Positions 22,046-31,966 of a DNA stretch of 64,000 nt are shown piece after piece (within the stretch, counting starts at the first letter, position 1; each line of letters opens with the position of its first letter). Origin of the DNA: Hyposmocoma kahamanoa (lineage: Eukaryota > Arthropoda > Insecta > Lepidoptera > Cosmopterigidae); the NCBI RefSeq assembly GCF_003589595.1, contig NW_020653750.1, positions 1,125,562-1,189,561 on the forward strand. Reading direction: 5' to 3'. Both the position numbers and the translations under genes were made by a program. The notes beneath the pieces are model-generated. The model did not search any database, had not been told where the DNA came from, and saw nothing but the letters and a program-made list of their open reading frames with translations.

Positions 22046-22146
22046 ATTAATCAAAAAAATATAAAATATACCATCACAAATTTTTTCTTATCCGTTACTT
22101 AAACATATTTATGTAAAAATTTTATAATCTACTTATACATATACGT

Positions 22147-22945
22147 GTGGCGTACTATAACTTTCCGGAATGAATAACAAAAAAATACTATAAATGGTCA
22201 GAAATTAATTTATTGTTTCTCAAAATATTATCCGTTAGCGTTAATGCACTTTTTCATACGAATGAACCAACTTTTTTGACAATCTCTGAAACATAATTTT
22301 ATTGACCGAGTGAATGGTGCAAGATGATACGGCGGCTACGGTGATTTTTACGAAGTTTGTCAATAACTTCCGGAAAACAGATGATCGTATACCAATAACT
22401 ATTCACGGTACAATGATTCTCCAAAGCAACAGTAGCCACGTGTCCAGTTTTATTTAAAAAAGAAGCAATCATCCGCTTAAAGGCACTTTCCACGCGCGCC
22501 ACTTTGGTTTGTTTCAACTCATCTCGAAAGACCCATTCGCTCGATTGCTGCTTTGTTTTGGGATCGTAACTATAAATCCATGTTTCGTCACCTGTTACTA
22601 TGTTCCACACCAAATTTGACACCCCTTCATTGCATCTGGTAAGCATGGCATTGCACCAAGAGACGCGATCCGTTTTTTGAGCCTTAGGCAAATTGTGTGG
22701 GATCCACAGAGAGCACAGCTTTTTTCACACCCAAATGTTTGTGTAGTATTGACTGTATTTGACGCATGCCTATGCCTAAAGATGCCCGAATCTCATGGTA
22801 TATCACATGCCTGTCTGTTTTGATCTTACGGCGCACAGCATCAATGTTTTTGTTGTTCACAGCAGTAGATGGACGACCATCACGAAATTCGTTACTGAGA
22901 TTCACCCGACCGCGTTTAAATTCTGCAAACCAGGGACCTACCGTA
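22147..22945 (-). pseudogene. Mariner (Tc1/mariner) element, internally deleted and truncated
   Basis: The left terminal repeat (TGGCGTACTATAACTTTCCGG) matches the mariner at 35001. Minus-strand frames carry the helix-turn-helix part (RRKIKTDRHVIYHEIRASLG) and the first catalytic block (TGDETWIYSYDPKTKQQSSE). About 190 bp covering the second and third catalytic aspartates, present in the 35001 copy, are deleted, and there are frameshifts. The transposase is dead. The copy stops near 22945, where the LTR-like block begins, so the 5' terminal repeat is missing. Confidence 0.85.
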
Positions 22946-23405
22946 ACCTTTCCAAAAACAATCTTATTTCAACGTAAGCTTAAAGTAAGCTTATTATAAT
23001 ATTACTCATATTCGTACCTTCACGGACCTGTCAACCAAGTAATGTATTACTGCAGAAGTGATTGAAAGAACGAATGATTTCCCAATATTGTCTATTCCTT
23101 ACTAAAAATAGGAAAGAAATAACGCTATGTGAGCTATATAATGCCATCTCTTTCTTTTTTCATGTACCAAATAGTCATGTCGTAGTATAATGTTTAGGTA
23201 CTTAATATTATTTACATTCAGAGAATTTTGTTAAGAAAACAAAAGTATGTAATAAATAAAATCTATTAATATTACGTTGTTTTTAATAATTGTTCCGCAT
23301 TTTCATGAAGAAAAATAAATAAAACAAGCTGAGTCTTGATAGTCACGTTGTGAGTTCGGAACTATAGTCTAGTGTCAACTGTTAGTTTCGCCAAGGAGCA
23401 TATAG
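22946..23405 (-). repeat. LTR-like block A, inverted partner of 39218-39656
   Basis: About 450 bp that matches the reverse complement of 39218-39656 throughout with scattered differences (shared ATTGGGAAATCATTC, GACACTAGACTATAG and TGCTCCTTGGCGAAACTAAC, read in element sense). It lies at the downstream end of a minus-strand Gypsy-type coding region, where a 3' LTR would be expected. No primer-binding site or clean target duplication was identified, so the LTR call is inference. Confidence 0.6.
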
Positions 23406-24208
23406 ATTGTAAAAATGAGAAACCCAACTTCATGCACTATACGTTTATTCGTATTTTCAAACTAAAAATCTACAACAGAACTGCACATTTTACCAATATT
23501 ACACAGTTTTTATTAACTACCCCTACCCTACTACCCCACTACTCAACACGAAAACGACGAATCAAATCCTGTACTCAATACTGATTAGACTAAACATTTG
23601 TACATTAAAACCACAGATAGATTTATTTATAGTTATAAGGATAATATATAATTACCGTGATGTATAATTAATGAACAATAATAATCAGGCTATATAATTA
23701 AGTTCCTAAACGGTACATAATATTTAACATCACGTGGCTACTCAAGTCTATACTCAGGACTTGTTCAAATCAACAACTGTACTTATTATCTATCTTCTAT
23801 ATTATTATGATTATTACAAATACATTGTATGATTAAAATTATAAAATGCTTACAGTCGGTCTTCCTGATATTGTTCACGTCTCGTGAAGTATATAAGCAA
23901 CAATTCCAGAAAAAATCATGCTTAAAAAAAGTAACTTAAAAGAAACATAATTAATTAAATATATAATTACACAAAATCATTGAAAATTCCTAAAATTTAA
24001 CACTAACATCTAAATCGTTATTGGTTATTAATAATATACTAATAGAGCATTTTCACAAAGTGCATGGGTATCATGGTAATAAAAATCATGATTTTCAATA
24101 TAAATAAATATTGCAACTTCTACAGAACGATAATTAATACAGTTGTCATTATGTCACGTTCTACAAACTAAACTGTAACAAAACTACAATGGCATCAGTA
24201 TAACTAAA
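23406..24208 (-). other. Non-coding stretch between LTR-like block and stem-loop array
   Basis: AT-rich, without a gene; presumed 3' non-coding part of the minus-strand Gypsy-type element. Confidence 0.4.
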
Positions 24209-24573
24209 GGAGCCTCATTCACATCACCAAATCTCAGTTCGTAACAGTGAAATATTAATAATTAAAATTATAAGTAGACATATAGACATATCATATCTTC
24301 GAACAACTATGTATTTTATTAAATAAAGCACATTCAGTAATGGAGCCTCATTCACATCTCCAAGACACAATTGTTCACATTGTGATCCCTTACATGTAAA
24401 TATATCATCATCTTTGAACTAATTTTAATACATTATTAAATCAAAATACATCCAGTAATGGAGCCTCATTCACATCTCCAGTACTCGATTTCTATAAGGT
24501 TAATAATAATAATATTGAAGCTTCATACTTATCTTCAATATTATTTGCTTGGAAGCCTCATACACATATTCCA
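24209..24573 (-). repeat. Array of five short stem-loops after a Gypsy-type coding region
   Basis: Units at 24209-24228, 24342-24361, 24460-24479, 24517-24536 and 24552-24573 share a loop close to CCTCATTCACAT, enclosed by complementary bases. The enclosing bases differ but still pair: TGGAG/CTCCA at 24342 and 24460, GAAG/CTTC extended by AATATT on both sides at 24517, TGGAA/TTCCA at 24552. The first unit pairs imperfectly. Spacings are 133, 118, 57 and 35 bp. In element sense the array begins about 20 bp after the stop codon. The role is unknown; RNA structure or a protein-binding array is possible. Confidence 0.65.
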
Positions 24574-24592
24574 GGCAAGATAAAGAGTTCAT

Positions 24593-25466
24593 TCAATTTG
24601 TACATATGTCAGATTCTGAAGAGTCCGAACCAAGGTCACCACTTCTACTAAAAACTAACCAGGGGTGCATTTTATCTGCCGAAAATATACTCTTGAACAT
24701 TCTATTGCACTTGTGAGTTAGAGGAGTGTCTTGAACTTCATACGTATCCTTACCTAGAACTTTAGTAACGCGATATGGACCTTTCAATTTCGGAACTTAC
24801 TTTGTCCCGTACCAGATATCTCTCTCTCTCGATTCTTACTAAATCTCCTACATTAAAAGTTATAACCTTCCGTTTAGCATCAAATCTTTTCTTCTGTTCT
24901 AATTGATTTTTACTTATACAATCCGAAACTTGTTGCCTTAAACTTTCCCTATCTACCTCGTCGTCGTCTGAAATTACTTCCAAACGTAAAAGAGCGTCTG
25001 ACATATTGGTTAAATTGGTACCAAAAAGTGCTTGTGCGGGAGTCATGCCAATCCCCTTGTTCAGGGTGTTATTTAATCCCCACTGAACATAGGAACGGCT
25101 TCGTCCCATGCGCGTTCCGTTTTTCCTTGGCCTAATGTCGTCAAAGCCGAGAAGACAGTTCTATTATACCGTTCTATTTGTCCATTGGCCCTTGGAGTCG
25201 CGACCGCATTAAGAATGTGTTTAATATCTAAATCATGGACAAAACTTTCAAGTTTTTGGGATGTAAATGATGTACCTCTATCTGAGATCAACTTTTTAGG
25301 AACACCAAATGTATTGAAATAAGATTTCATAACTTTTATCGTCGTTGCTGATTTGGTGTTTCGAACAGGAGATAAAACTATAAATTTTGTATACGCATCA
25401 ATAATAAGTAAAAGGTGAGTATTACTTTGCTTACGCGCGCTTTTTCTTTTCGCTGTATTGTTTTTA
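24593..25466 (-). pseudogene. Gypsy-type LTR retrotransposon, 3' part of pol (integrase)
   Basis: Three minus-strand frames joined by frameshifts near 25090 and 24775 read as an integrase core (LLLIIDAYTKF, ISDRGTSFTS, ATPRANGQIERYNRTV, that is D, D and E blocks), then ALFGTNLTN, a basic C-terminal part (FNVGDLVRIER) and a final GPYRVTKVLGKDTYEVQD block typical of Gypsy-group integrases. Everything upstream (gag, protease, RT, RNase H) is absent; the sequence stops where the tyrosine recombinase begins. It is a broken remnant and no function is expected. Confidence 0.85.
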
Positions 25467-25470
25467 TTTG

Positions 25471-26760
25471 AAAACGTCGTCAAGTAGTGATGAATTTATT
25501 AATTTGATACCGCCACAAGTCTTAAACGCAGCGAAAAAGGCTACTCTAAGCCTCTTACCTGAAAAATCGACCGATCGATACTTACAAGCGTATCAAAATT
25601 TCATCATATGGAAAACAAGAAAAGATGCAAATTCATTTTCAGAAAATGTGTTTTTAGCCTATTTCATGGAACTTTCTCAAAAATATAAGTGAAGCTCATT
25701 GTGGTGCTACTATTCAATGCTAAAAAGCACTATGAAAACAAACCATGGTATTGATATCAAGTCATACTCCAACTTGATAGCATTTCTAAAAAGACGCTCA
25801 AATGGCCATGTAAGAAAAAAGTCGAAAGTATTTTCGGCTGACAATATCAAGAAGTTCCTAAAAGAAGTTCCGGATTGGCGATATTTGGCAACAAAGGTCA
25901 GTTGAAACTAAATTATTGTTATTAATTTCTTTCACTTTCGTATTTCTTTACAATATAGGTATTTATACGTTTTTTTTATCTCTTTCCAGGTTGTATTAAT
26001 ATTCGGTATAAATGGTGCATGTAGACGTCAAGAGTTTGCAAACATAACAACTAATGATGTCGAGAACCATGGGCGGGTTCTTCTTGTCCAGGTCAAAAAT
26101 ACAAAAAATAAAATTCCAAGGTCGTTCACAATACAGGGGCCTTTTTACGACGTAGTGAAGAAATACGAAGCGCTTTGTACAACAAAAACTAATTCCAACA
26201 GATTTTTTCAAAATTACCAAAATGGAAAATGCACTAACCAACCCATTGGCATTAATAAATTGGGAGCAATGCCGAAAGAAATTGCCACTTTCTTAAATTT
26301 GCCTCAAGCACATGAATACACAGGGCATAGTTTCAGAAGGTCCTCGGCTACATTGCTCGCCGATTCAGGTGTGGACTTATTGACACTAAAACGCCACGGA
26401 GGATGGCGGTCAAGCAATGTAGCCGAAGGATACATAGAAGACTTGATAAGAAATAAAGAAGAAATTAGCTCTCGCATTACAAGGAACATAAATTTGGAGT
26501 CAAGTGTTGACTTTCAACCATCTACGAGCACACACGCGTACATTCCACCATCATCGCCGCAGCCGCAACCGCCTCCGCCGCCGCCACCGACTGCAGAACT
26601 CTGTGGTCTCGTTTCTCCTACTTTCACTCAAGAGAGTGAGAGAGAGACTGGGGAGCTTGTAACTAATAATAATAACTTGACAACATTAAAAATACCAACT
26701 GGCAACGTAACAATCACTTTTAAAAATAGTTCAAATTTCTATAACTGCTTTAACAAGTAA
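25471..26760 (+). pseudogene. Tyrosine recombinase (Crypton-like) with intron and proline-rich tail, one in-frame stop
   Basis: One frame (25471-25896) reads through a TGA at 25690-25692 and meets a consistent intron (GT at 25897, TCTTTCCAG at 25981-25989, 93 bp, phase 0). Exon 2 (25990-26760) continues without interruption. All tyrosine-recombinase catalytic positions can be seen: arginine in GACRRQEF (26022-26027), HxxR as HSFR (26326-26337), the second histidine in LKRHGGWRS, and tyrosine in EGYIEDL (26431-26433). A proline-rich tail (PQPQPPPPPPP) and about 60 polar residues follow. No ATG was found at the start; the first exon may be lost. Eukaryotic recombinases of this form occur in Cryptons and in genes domesticated from them. 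The first half sits against a Gypsy integrase on the opposite strand, so it probably arrived by transposition. Apart from the single stop it looks well preserved. Confidence 0.75.
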
Positions 26761-26846
26761 TTAAAGATTTATTCGTTTAAGAAAGTCAGAGTCTTATTTA
26801 TTTCCTCGCAAATATGTTATAAAACGTCGTATGACATACGTGCGCT

Positions 26847-26903
26847 TTGAAAATTACAGCCTCTGCTTTCTTATAGAAATATCGCCTCGGCTGTAATTTT
26901 CAA
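26847..26903. repeat. 15-bp perfect inverted repeat downstream of the recombinase
   Basis: TTGAAAATTACAGCC (26847-26861) mirrors GGCTGTAATTTTCAA (26889-26903), with partly complementary GTGCGC and GTACCGCAC outside. It could mark the end of the recombinase element. Confidence 0.7.
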
Positions 26904-27399
26904 CGTACCGCACTTATATCATAATGTACTATTATAGTACATATTTATTATCTTCGTTTTTCTTTTTCTTATAAGTAATCCATGCGTAGTAATGGCACAT
27001 TGTAAGTTGATTCCGAACAGCCTATATGCGCGTGTATAGCGCTGAGAGTAGAAACAGCGCGCGCTCTGATGCGGTAGTAAATCGGTGGCTTGTATAACTT
27101 TTTGTTAATATTAATTGCGGTTATACCTTCATTATATATATTTTCTTTTTTTTCGTACATTGTTTACATTTAATAAAATTGTTATTTTATATATATTATG
27201 TTAGAGAAGTTGCAACACTCATACAAATCTGTTTAGGTTTAATAGTGTTAAATAAAACAGTGTTAATGTTTTTGTATTTATTAAAAAAATAATTAAAAAA
27301 AAATTATGTTATTCTTAACACACCTACGATGTTAATAAGCTTTAAGAATTACTTATCATTTTGAAGCAAATATACACTTACGCCATTAGATTCCCCTTG
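26904..27399. other. Intergenic, no gene seen
   Basis: AT-rich with a small GC-rich patch near 27015-27080 (GCGCGTGTATAGCGC). Nothing recognised. Confidence 0.45.
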
Positions 27400-27880
27400 G
27401 GGTAGGCCTCTGCCTATAGTCTCTCTATCGATCGCCACTTAACATTAACCTGGAAAACCTCTCTTACCACATTAATATTCATAAATATTTGTCCTCTTAT
27501 TCTTCTCACTACGCACTCCAGCATTTTTCATGACACTCTCGGTTTGATCTGAAAATGTTATCTTTCACTAATGTGGATATATAGCTTTGCTCTATACATA
27601 TATTTCTTTGGTTAATCTACATTAATTTATCCGCTTCATGTGCCTAAACTACCCCAACATATCCTTCTCTGTTTTTGTCTCCAGATGGGGATCTGCACAA
27701 CCACAATTAGCTTACGGAACACAGTTTTCCTCACTCTGTCACATGACAGCATTTTACACTTTTTTCCTATGAAATACATTTCTACAGATTCATTCATTGT
27801 ACTGTCATGCTTCTTCCAACACAACACTCATGTGGCCATAATTTCAATTTCTAATAATTATGTCAAATTTAGATTAAATG
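27400..27880 (-). pseudogene. RTE/R4-type non-LTR retrotransposon remnant, RT C-terminal region
   Basis: Minus-strand frames read CWKKHDSTMNESVEMYF and MLSCDRVRKTVFRK, resembling the segment after the RT domain in lepidopteran RTE/R4-group elements (W-K-K-H, M-Y-F, C-D-R-V-R-N order). The DNA also matches the antisense pattern of that region (CCAACATATCCTTCTCTG, CACTCTGTCACATGAC). It is short, frameshifted and non-functional. Confidence 0.6.
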
Positions 27881-28040
27881 AAGCCAAAATATTCAGTATC
27901 TTACACGGAGGAAAATAATTACCTTGGAACGGTCTCGGTATATATTATAGAATAATTTTCCGAATATTGTTAATTATATTATACCATGTAACTCATTAAT
28001 TTGCACGCTCTTTTGTTTAAAAAACAGATTGTTAATTATT

Positions 28041-28640
28041 AGAGATGCGCCGAGTACACGTTTGCTACTCGGTACTCGGTGTACTCGGCCTTTTTTTTAC
28101 TACTCATACTCGAATAACTCGGTTCATGAGAAAAGTTACTCTGTTAAAATAAAGCATTACAGCTATAGACACGATAAAGTAAAACCAACAATATATTTAA
28201 AATAATCATAAGAGATTTATTACTACAAATTCTAGACAATTGTAACAATTTGCAGCAATTTAGTAATTTAAAAAGAAAGTTTACATTATTAATATTTAAA
28301 ATTTAACAAAGGCAATTTATGACGTAAGAATACAAGGCTTTCTGTGCGTTCAGGTAATAGTCTATTCCTTTTTTCTTCATACACATTACCCGCTTCGGAA
28401 AATAATCGCTCGCTATACACAGTGCTTGCAGGTGCACATAAAAACAGTTGTGCTAACTGTGCCAGTTTTGGATATCTTGTTTTATGCCCTGCCCAACTTT
28501 CATTGACATATCGGCCTAATTCTAAAGCAATGGGACTTTTAGGATCATTGCGTTCCGGTTGTAATGAACCGAGTAACTCGGCCGAGTACTCGGCTCGGCA
28601 AATGTTAAACCGAGTAATATTCGGTACACGGTTACTCGGT
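28041..28640 (-). pseudogene. hAT-type transposon remnant with C-terminal dimerisation domain
   Basis: The minus-strand frame over 28560-28289 contains the hAT C-terminal domain: YPKLAQLAQLFLCAPASTVY, then SERLFSEAGNVYEEKRNRL and LVFLRHKLPL. On both sides are repeated subterminal motifs ACTCGG/CCGAGTAC (28054-28120 and 28568-28640), typical of one hAT subgroup. The remainder of the transposase is missing, so it is an internally deleted relic. Confidence 0.8.
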
Positions 28641-28867
28641 AAATTTATAATAAGTTCTAAAACAAGGAAAAGTATGACAATCATTATATCAACGAATTTA
28701 CCAGCAGAATTACGACAAGTGATTGATGTTTTGCAAACATAATTTTCTAACAGGGTTTAACTTTTTTAGTTACACACACTGCACACCTACACTGTCACAA
28801 AAATGTGTACTACAGCGCCGCCCAGCTGACGCTAAACCGATTTTTTGACATAATATTAATATTAATC

Positions 28868-29078
28868 CGGTCATTCTCGGACTAATTGTTCACTACCTAA
28901 TTTCCGTGGCAATTTTTATTATTTAAATATTCAAGTATATTATCGTATAATTATTAAATAATATTTCACGATACAATACCCGAATATAAAATAATTTAGC
29001 ACGATAAAAAATCGAATACTTGAATAATAAAAAATTGCCACGGAAATTAGGTAATGAACACTAGTCCGAGTATGACCG
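28868..29078. mobile_element. Foldback MITE with about 60-bp arms
   Basis: The left arm CGGTCATTCTCGGACTAAT, through CTAATTTCCGTGGCAATTTT, mirrors the right arm (AAATTGCCACGGAAATTAGG, through CTAGTCCGAGTATGACCG). Arms differ at only a few positions and enclose about 90 bp of AT-rich sequence. Non-coding. Confidence 0.85.
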
Positions 29079-29189
29079 ATTCTATAACATTCTAGACATC
29101 AAGACAATGGTTGGCAGTTCTAGAAAGTAGTGAGTTGTTAATGTTTTGGCGAGTAGATATATATACCTTTGATTCATATAATTACCTAC

Positions 29190-29890
29190 CATTCTATGGC
29201 ACTGCCAGAAGGTGATAGTAGCTTTTTTTATTTTGTTGTCCAATTGCGTGTTCTAGTTCAACTTGTTGTCCAGTATTACTCCCAGGTACTTGACTTCGGT
29301 TGATAACTGTAGTTCTGTGCTGAAGAGTTTGGGTAGTAGGTAGTTACCCAGTAGTATTTTGTTTGTAAACATTACTAGTTCCGTCTTTGTTGGGTTTACC
29401 GATAGTTAGTATGCTCTGCACCATCTTTCCACAATACGGAAATTCTATAAATAAAATTCTATAAAGGTGCCTATCTTGCCCACAACGATGTAGCGCCGAT
29501 TCAGTGAATTTGCCTTGGCAGTATGCATGTTGGTTTCCGTGTAATGGTATGTTCTTAAGCGCTCCATCCCTCAGTTCTCTGTCACATAACCTTTCTAATG
29601 TTTTCAAGAAGAACGATGTGAGGCTGATTGGTCTGAAGGACTTCGCGTCAGTGTAGTCGTTTTTACCTGGTTTCGGTATAAATAGGAGTTTTACCTCTCG
29701 CCAACCGTGGGGCACATAGCTGAATGCTAGACAGACCCGAAAGATGTTGACCAGTAAGTCCCCGCCCCATTGTAGGAGTGCGGGGAATACTCCATCTTGG
29801 CCCGTAGCTTTGTACGGTTCAAAGGTGTTTACTGCCCAATTTGTCTTTTCGTATGTTACTACTTGTTCAGCGTATCGCCAGTTATGGATC
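29190..29890 (-). pseudogene. Non-LTR retrotransposon RT fragment (Jockey/LOA/R1-like group)
   Basis: The minus-strand frame reads KATGQDGVFPALLQWGG, PHGWREVKLLFIPKPGKNDY, SFRPISLTSFFLKTLERLCD and HGNQHAYCQGKFTESALH, the early RT blocks of non-LTR elements of the Jockey/LOA/R1 kind. The FADD catalytic block and the endonuclease are absent in this frame. A later piece may continue toward 29190 in other frames. Truncated and inactive. Confidence 0.75.
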
Positions 29891-29894
29891 GATG

Positions 29895-29938
29895 TGTGGT
29901 AGTTTATACCACTGCAGCGAGTGGTATAAACTACCACA
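29895..29938. repeat. Perfect 19-bp palindrome with 6-nt spacer
   Basis: TGTGGTAGTTTATACCACT (29895-29913), spacer GCAGCG, then its exact reverse complement (29920-29938). It sits at the edge of the RT fragment, directly before a T-run, and may mark an insertion or inversion junction. Confidence 0.85.
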
Positions 29939-30821
29939 TTTTTTTTATGAGTCTAAAAGAGCCTAACTCGTGATTAACTAAATGGCGATTAAAGCTCAGT
30001 GAATACGACTTCACAGTAAATTATAAAAAGGGCTAGAGCAATAGAAACGCTGATGCCCATTGTGAGCGGTGCTGTAGACTGCGCAACGGTTCCTCGTGCA
30101 GAGTATATACTAATTGTAGTCTCCCAATTAGTATGGATGTCGGCAAGTAGGCGGTTGACGCGCTGCGCGGGGCACGGGGGCGGTCACTCCATACTACGTA
30201 CTGTGCGGGATGCGGGAGACGGTGACGCACTCTCGTTCGGGGTGTGGGACACAGAGTGTTCTTGTGCATGCCTCGGTGTCCGTAAAAGTGGTAATGCTTA
30301 CTCTCGTTGCTTTTAGAACAATCTCCAATCCCTTCTCATCCCTATAAGTTTGTTAAAATATATCAGACGTCCATGTTTGTTCTAACGTACTTTTCCCACC
30401 AATAATATTTCGACCTCCGTTTCGTTTAGAATGATCTCCACGAAGGGTTTTTGTTATCTCCATTTTATACAACATTAAACTATCAACATACAAACGTACC
30501 GTTTCTAATTGACTTTGTTTCAAATTATACCAAATTGTTACGGAAGTAACTACAGGTTATTTATTTTCTTCAAGCGTTGTATTCTTATTGCAAAAGTAAA
30601 ATTTTACTAACCAATTCTTTAAGATCTACATATATTAATTTAAAAGATCCACCTTTTTATATACCATGAACGAGCCCCACACAAAATTCGTTGTAAGTTA
30701 TATTTACGTCGCCATAGTATGTCGAAAGGTAGCAAGTCAATTGTTCCCATGCGCATATTATGAGTGCATGCTCTCATAATTTTCTTCAATGTACTTCATG
30801 TGAACAGGTTTCGCACTCCAT
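29939..30821. other. Non-coding, with a GC-rich CpG-containing patch
   Basis: The part at about 30050-30310 is markedly richer in G and C than its surroundings (GACGCGCTGCGCGGGGCACG, ACGGTGACGCACTCTCG). Frames on both strands span it, but none has a recognisable motif. It may be the leader of a LINE or another element. Confidence 0.4.
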
Positions 30822-30896
30822 TAATTATATGAATCAAAGGTATATATATCTACTCGCCAAAACATTAACAACTCACTACTTTCTAGAACTGCCAAC

Positions 30897-31801
30897 TATT
30901 CATTTTTATTTTCTGTTAGTCAGGCATGTGTGAAATGTTTAACTGGTGGTAACATGGTGCTGCATTGCACTGGAAAAAAAATTAAAAACTACATTTTATG
31001 GTGTTGAAGCGATGATTATAATTATAGCAACAAAATTTATGCGCCTGACTATTTCACAATAGCAAACGCACACAAGCCACCTTTGGCTCAATTTCTTTGT
31101 AATTAACTAGCTTATTATACTCGGCAATACACGATTTTCCCTTTTTTATTTTCACTAGTCTCTTTTATTTGGAACTTCCTGAAATTCCCAACATGGTCCT
31201 ATGTCGAAGCTGGATTTAAGAAGAGCACGGAAATAATTTATTGTGTATGGACATTAGTGAAGAATTAAGAACAACACGTCAAGCATATTCTGAGACCCTT
31301 GAGCATCCAAGGACGAAACAATAAAATGTGACCAAAATTGGAAAAGTGCTTAATTAGTTAAACTTAGTTCTTAATTTCCCCCAACACTCTCATTCAGGTA
31401 GTATAGAGCTTGTATGGTAATACTGATAAGTGATAAGGTCAGTATTGCCGTTAATGTAAGTAATTAAAATAAATTGTAATTATAATTAATTTTAATTACT
31501 TGTTCTCAGTGACTTAGGTATCTGCTAATATAAAAAATTGTAAGTAACTTAGTTCTGTATTATTTTATAACTTCACTTTTGTTATGTACTCAATATATCA
31601 TTATTGCCCTCACGTCTCTGCCTACCCCTCCTGTGGGACTAGGGGGTGAGCTTATGTATAATTATTGTATAATCACTTAATTGAAGAAATCACTTTGCAA
31701 TCATAAAGATTTGTAAATTAGCGTTAGGTACTGTTGTCATATATTTCAACTATTAGTTAACTGTGAACTGTTAATAAAAAAAGTATATAACATACATACA
31801 T
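30897..31801. other. Intergenic, no gene seen
   Basis: AT-rich. I recognise no gene and no member of the window's repeat families. Confidence 0.45.
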
Positions 31802-31966
31802 AGTGTGCACTCATAAGTTTCCCGAACTGGCCACTTACATAAACAATATTTAAAAAGCAATTACAACATTTAAAAATGGGAACTCTTTGGCTGTAGAATA
31901 CAGGTTGTTTTATCTGACTGTCACTTGTTTTTACATTGTGGCGTCATTTTAGAAATTGGTTGTCTA
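31802..31966 (+). mobile_element. Mariner 5'-end fragment, inverted relative to the 35001 copy
   Basis: GTGCACTCATAAGTTTCCCG, AACTGGCCACTTACATAAAC, TTTACATTGTGGCGTCATTT and AGAAATTGGTTGTCT are the reverse complement of the 5' non-coding end of the mariner at 36110-36276. The homology ends at about 31966, where BEL/Pao gag-like sequence starts. No coding part is present. Confidence 0.8.

Larger units (their letters stand above)
29110..30896. repeat. Segment bounded by a perfect 75-bp inverted repeat
   Basis: 29110-29184 (GTTGGCAGTTCTAGAAAGTA to GATTCATATAATTA) is identical base for base to the reverse complement of 30822-30896. Identity stops abruptly on both sides. Between them lie an RT fragment, a perfect palindrome and a GC-rich patch. 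They could be terminal repeats of a 1.79-kb element or an inverted duplication. No target-site duplication was seen. Confidence 0.7.

Noticed and set aside
24209..24573. CRISPR-like array
   Set aside because: Repeat spacing is irregular, repeats vary, and the context is eukaryotic; the units are stem-loops in a retroelement 3' region.
29344..29937. 197-codon frame as a host gene
   Set aside because: The sequence is clearly non-LTR RT (FRPISLTS, QHAYCQGKFTE) and lacks the catalytic block.
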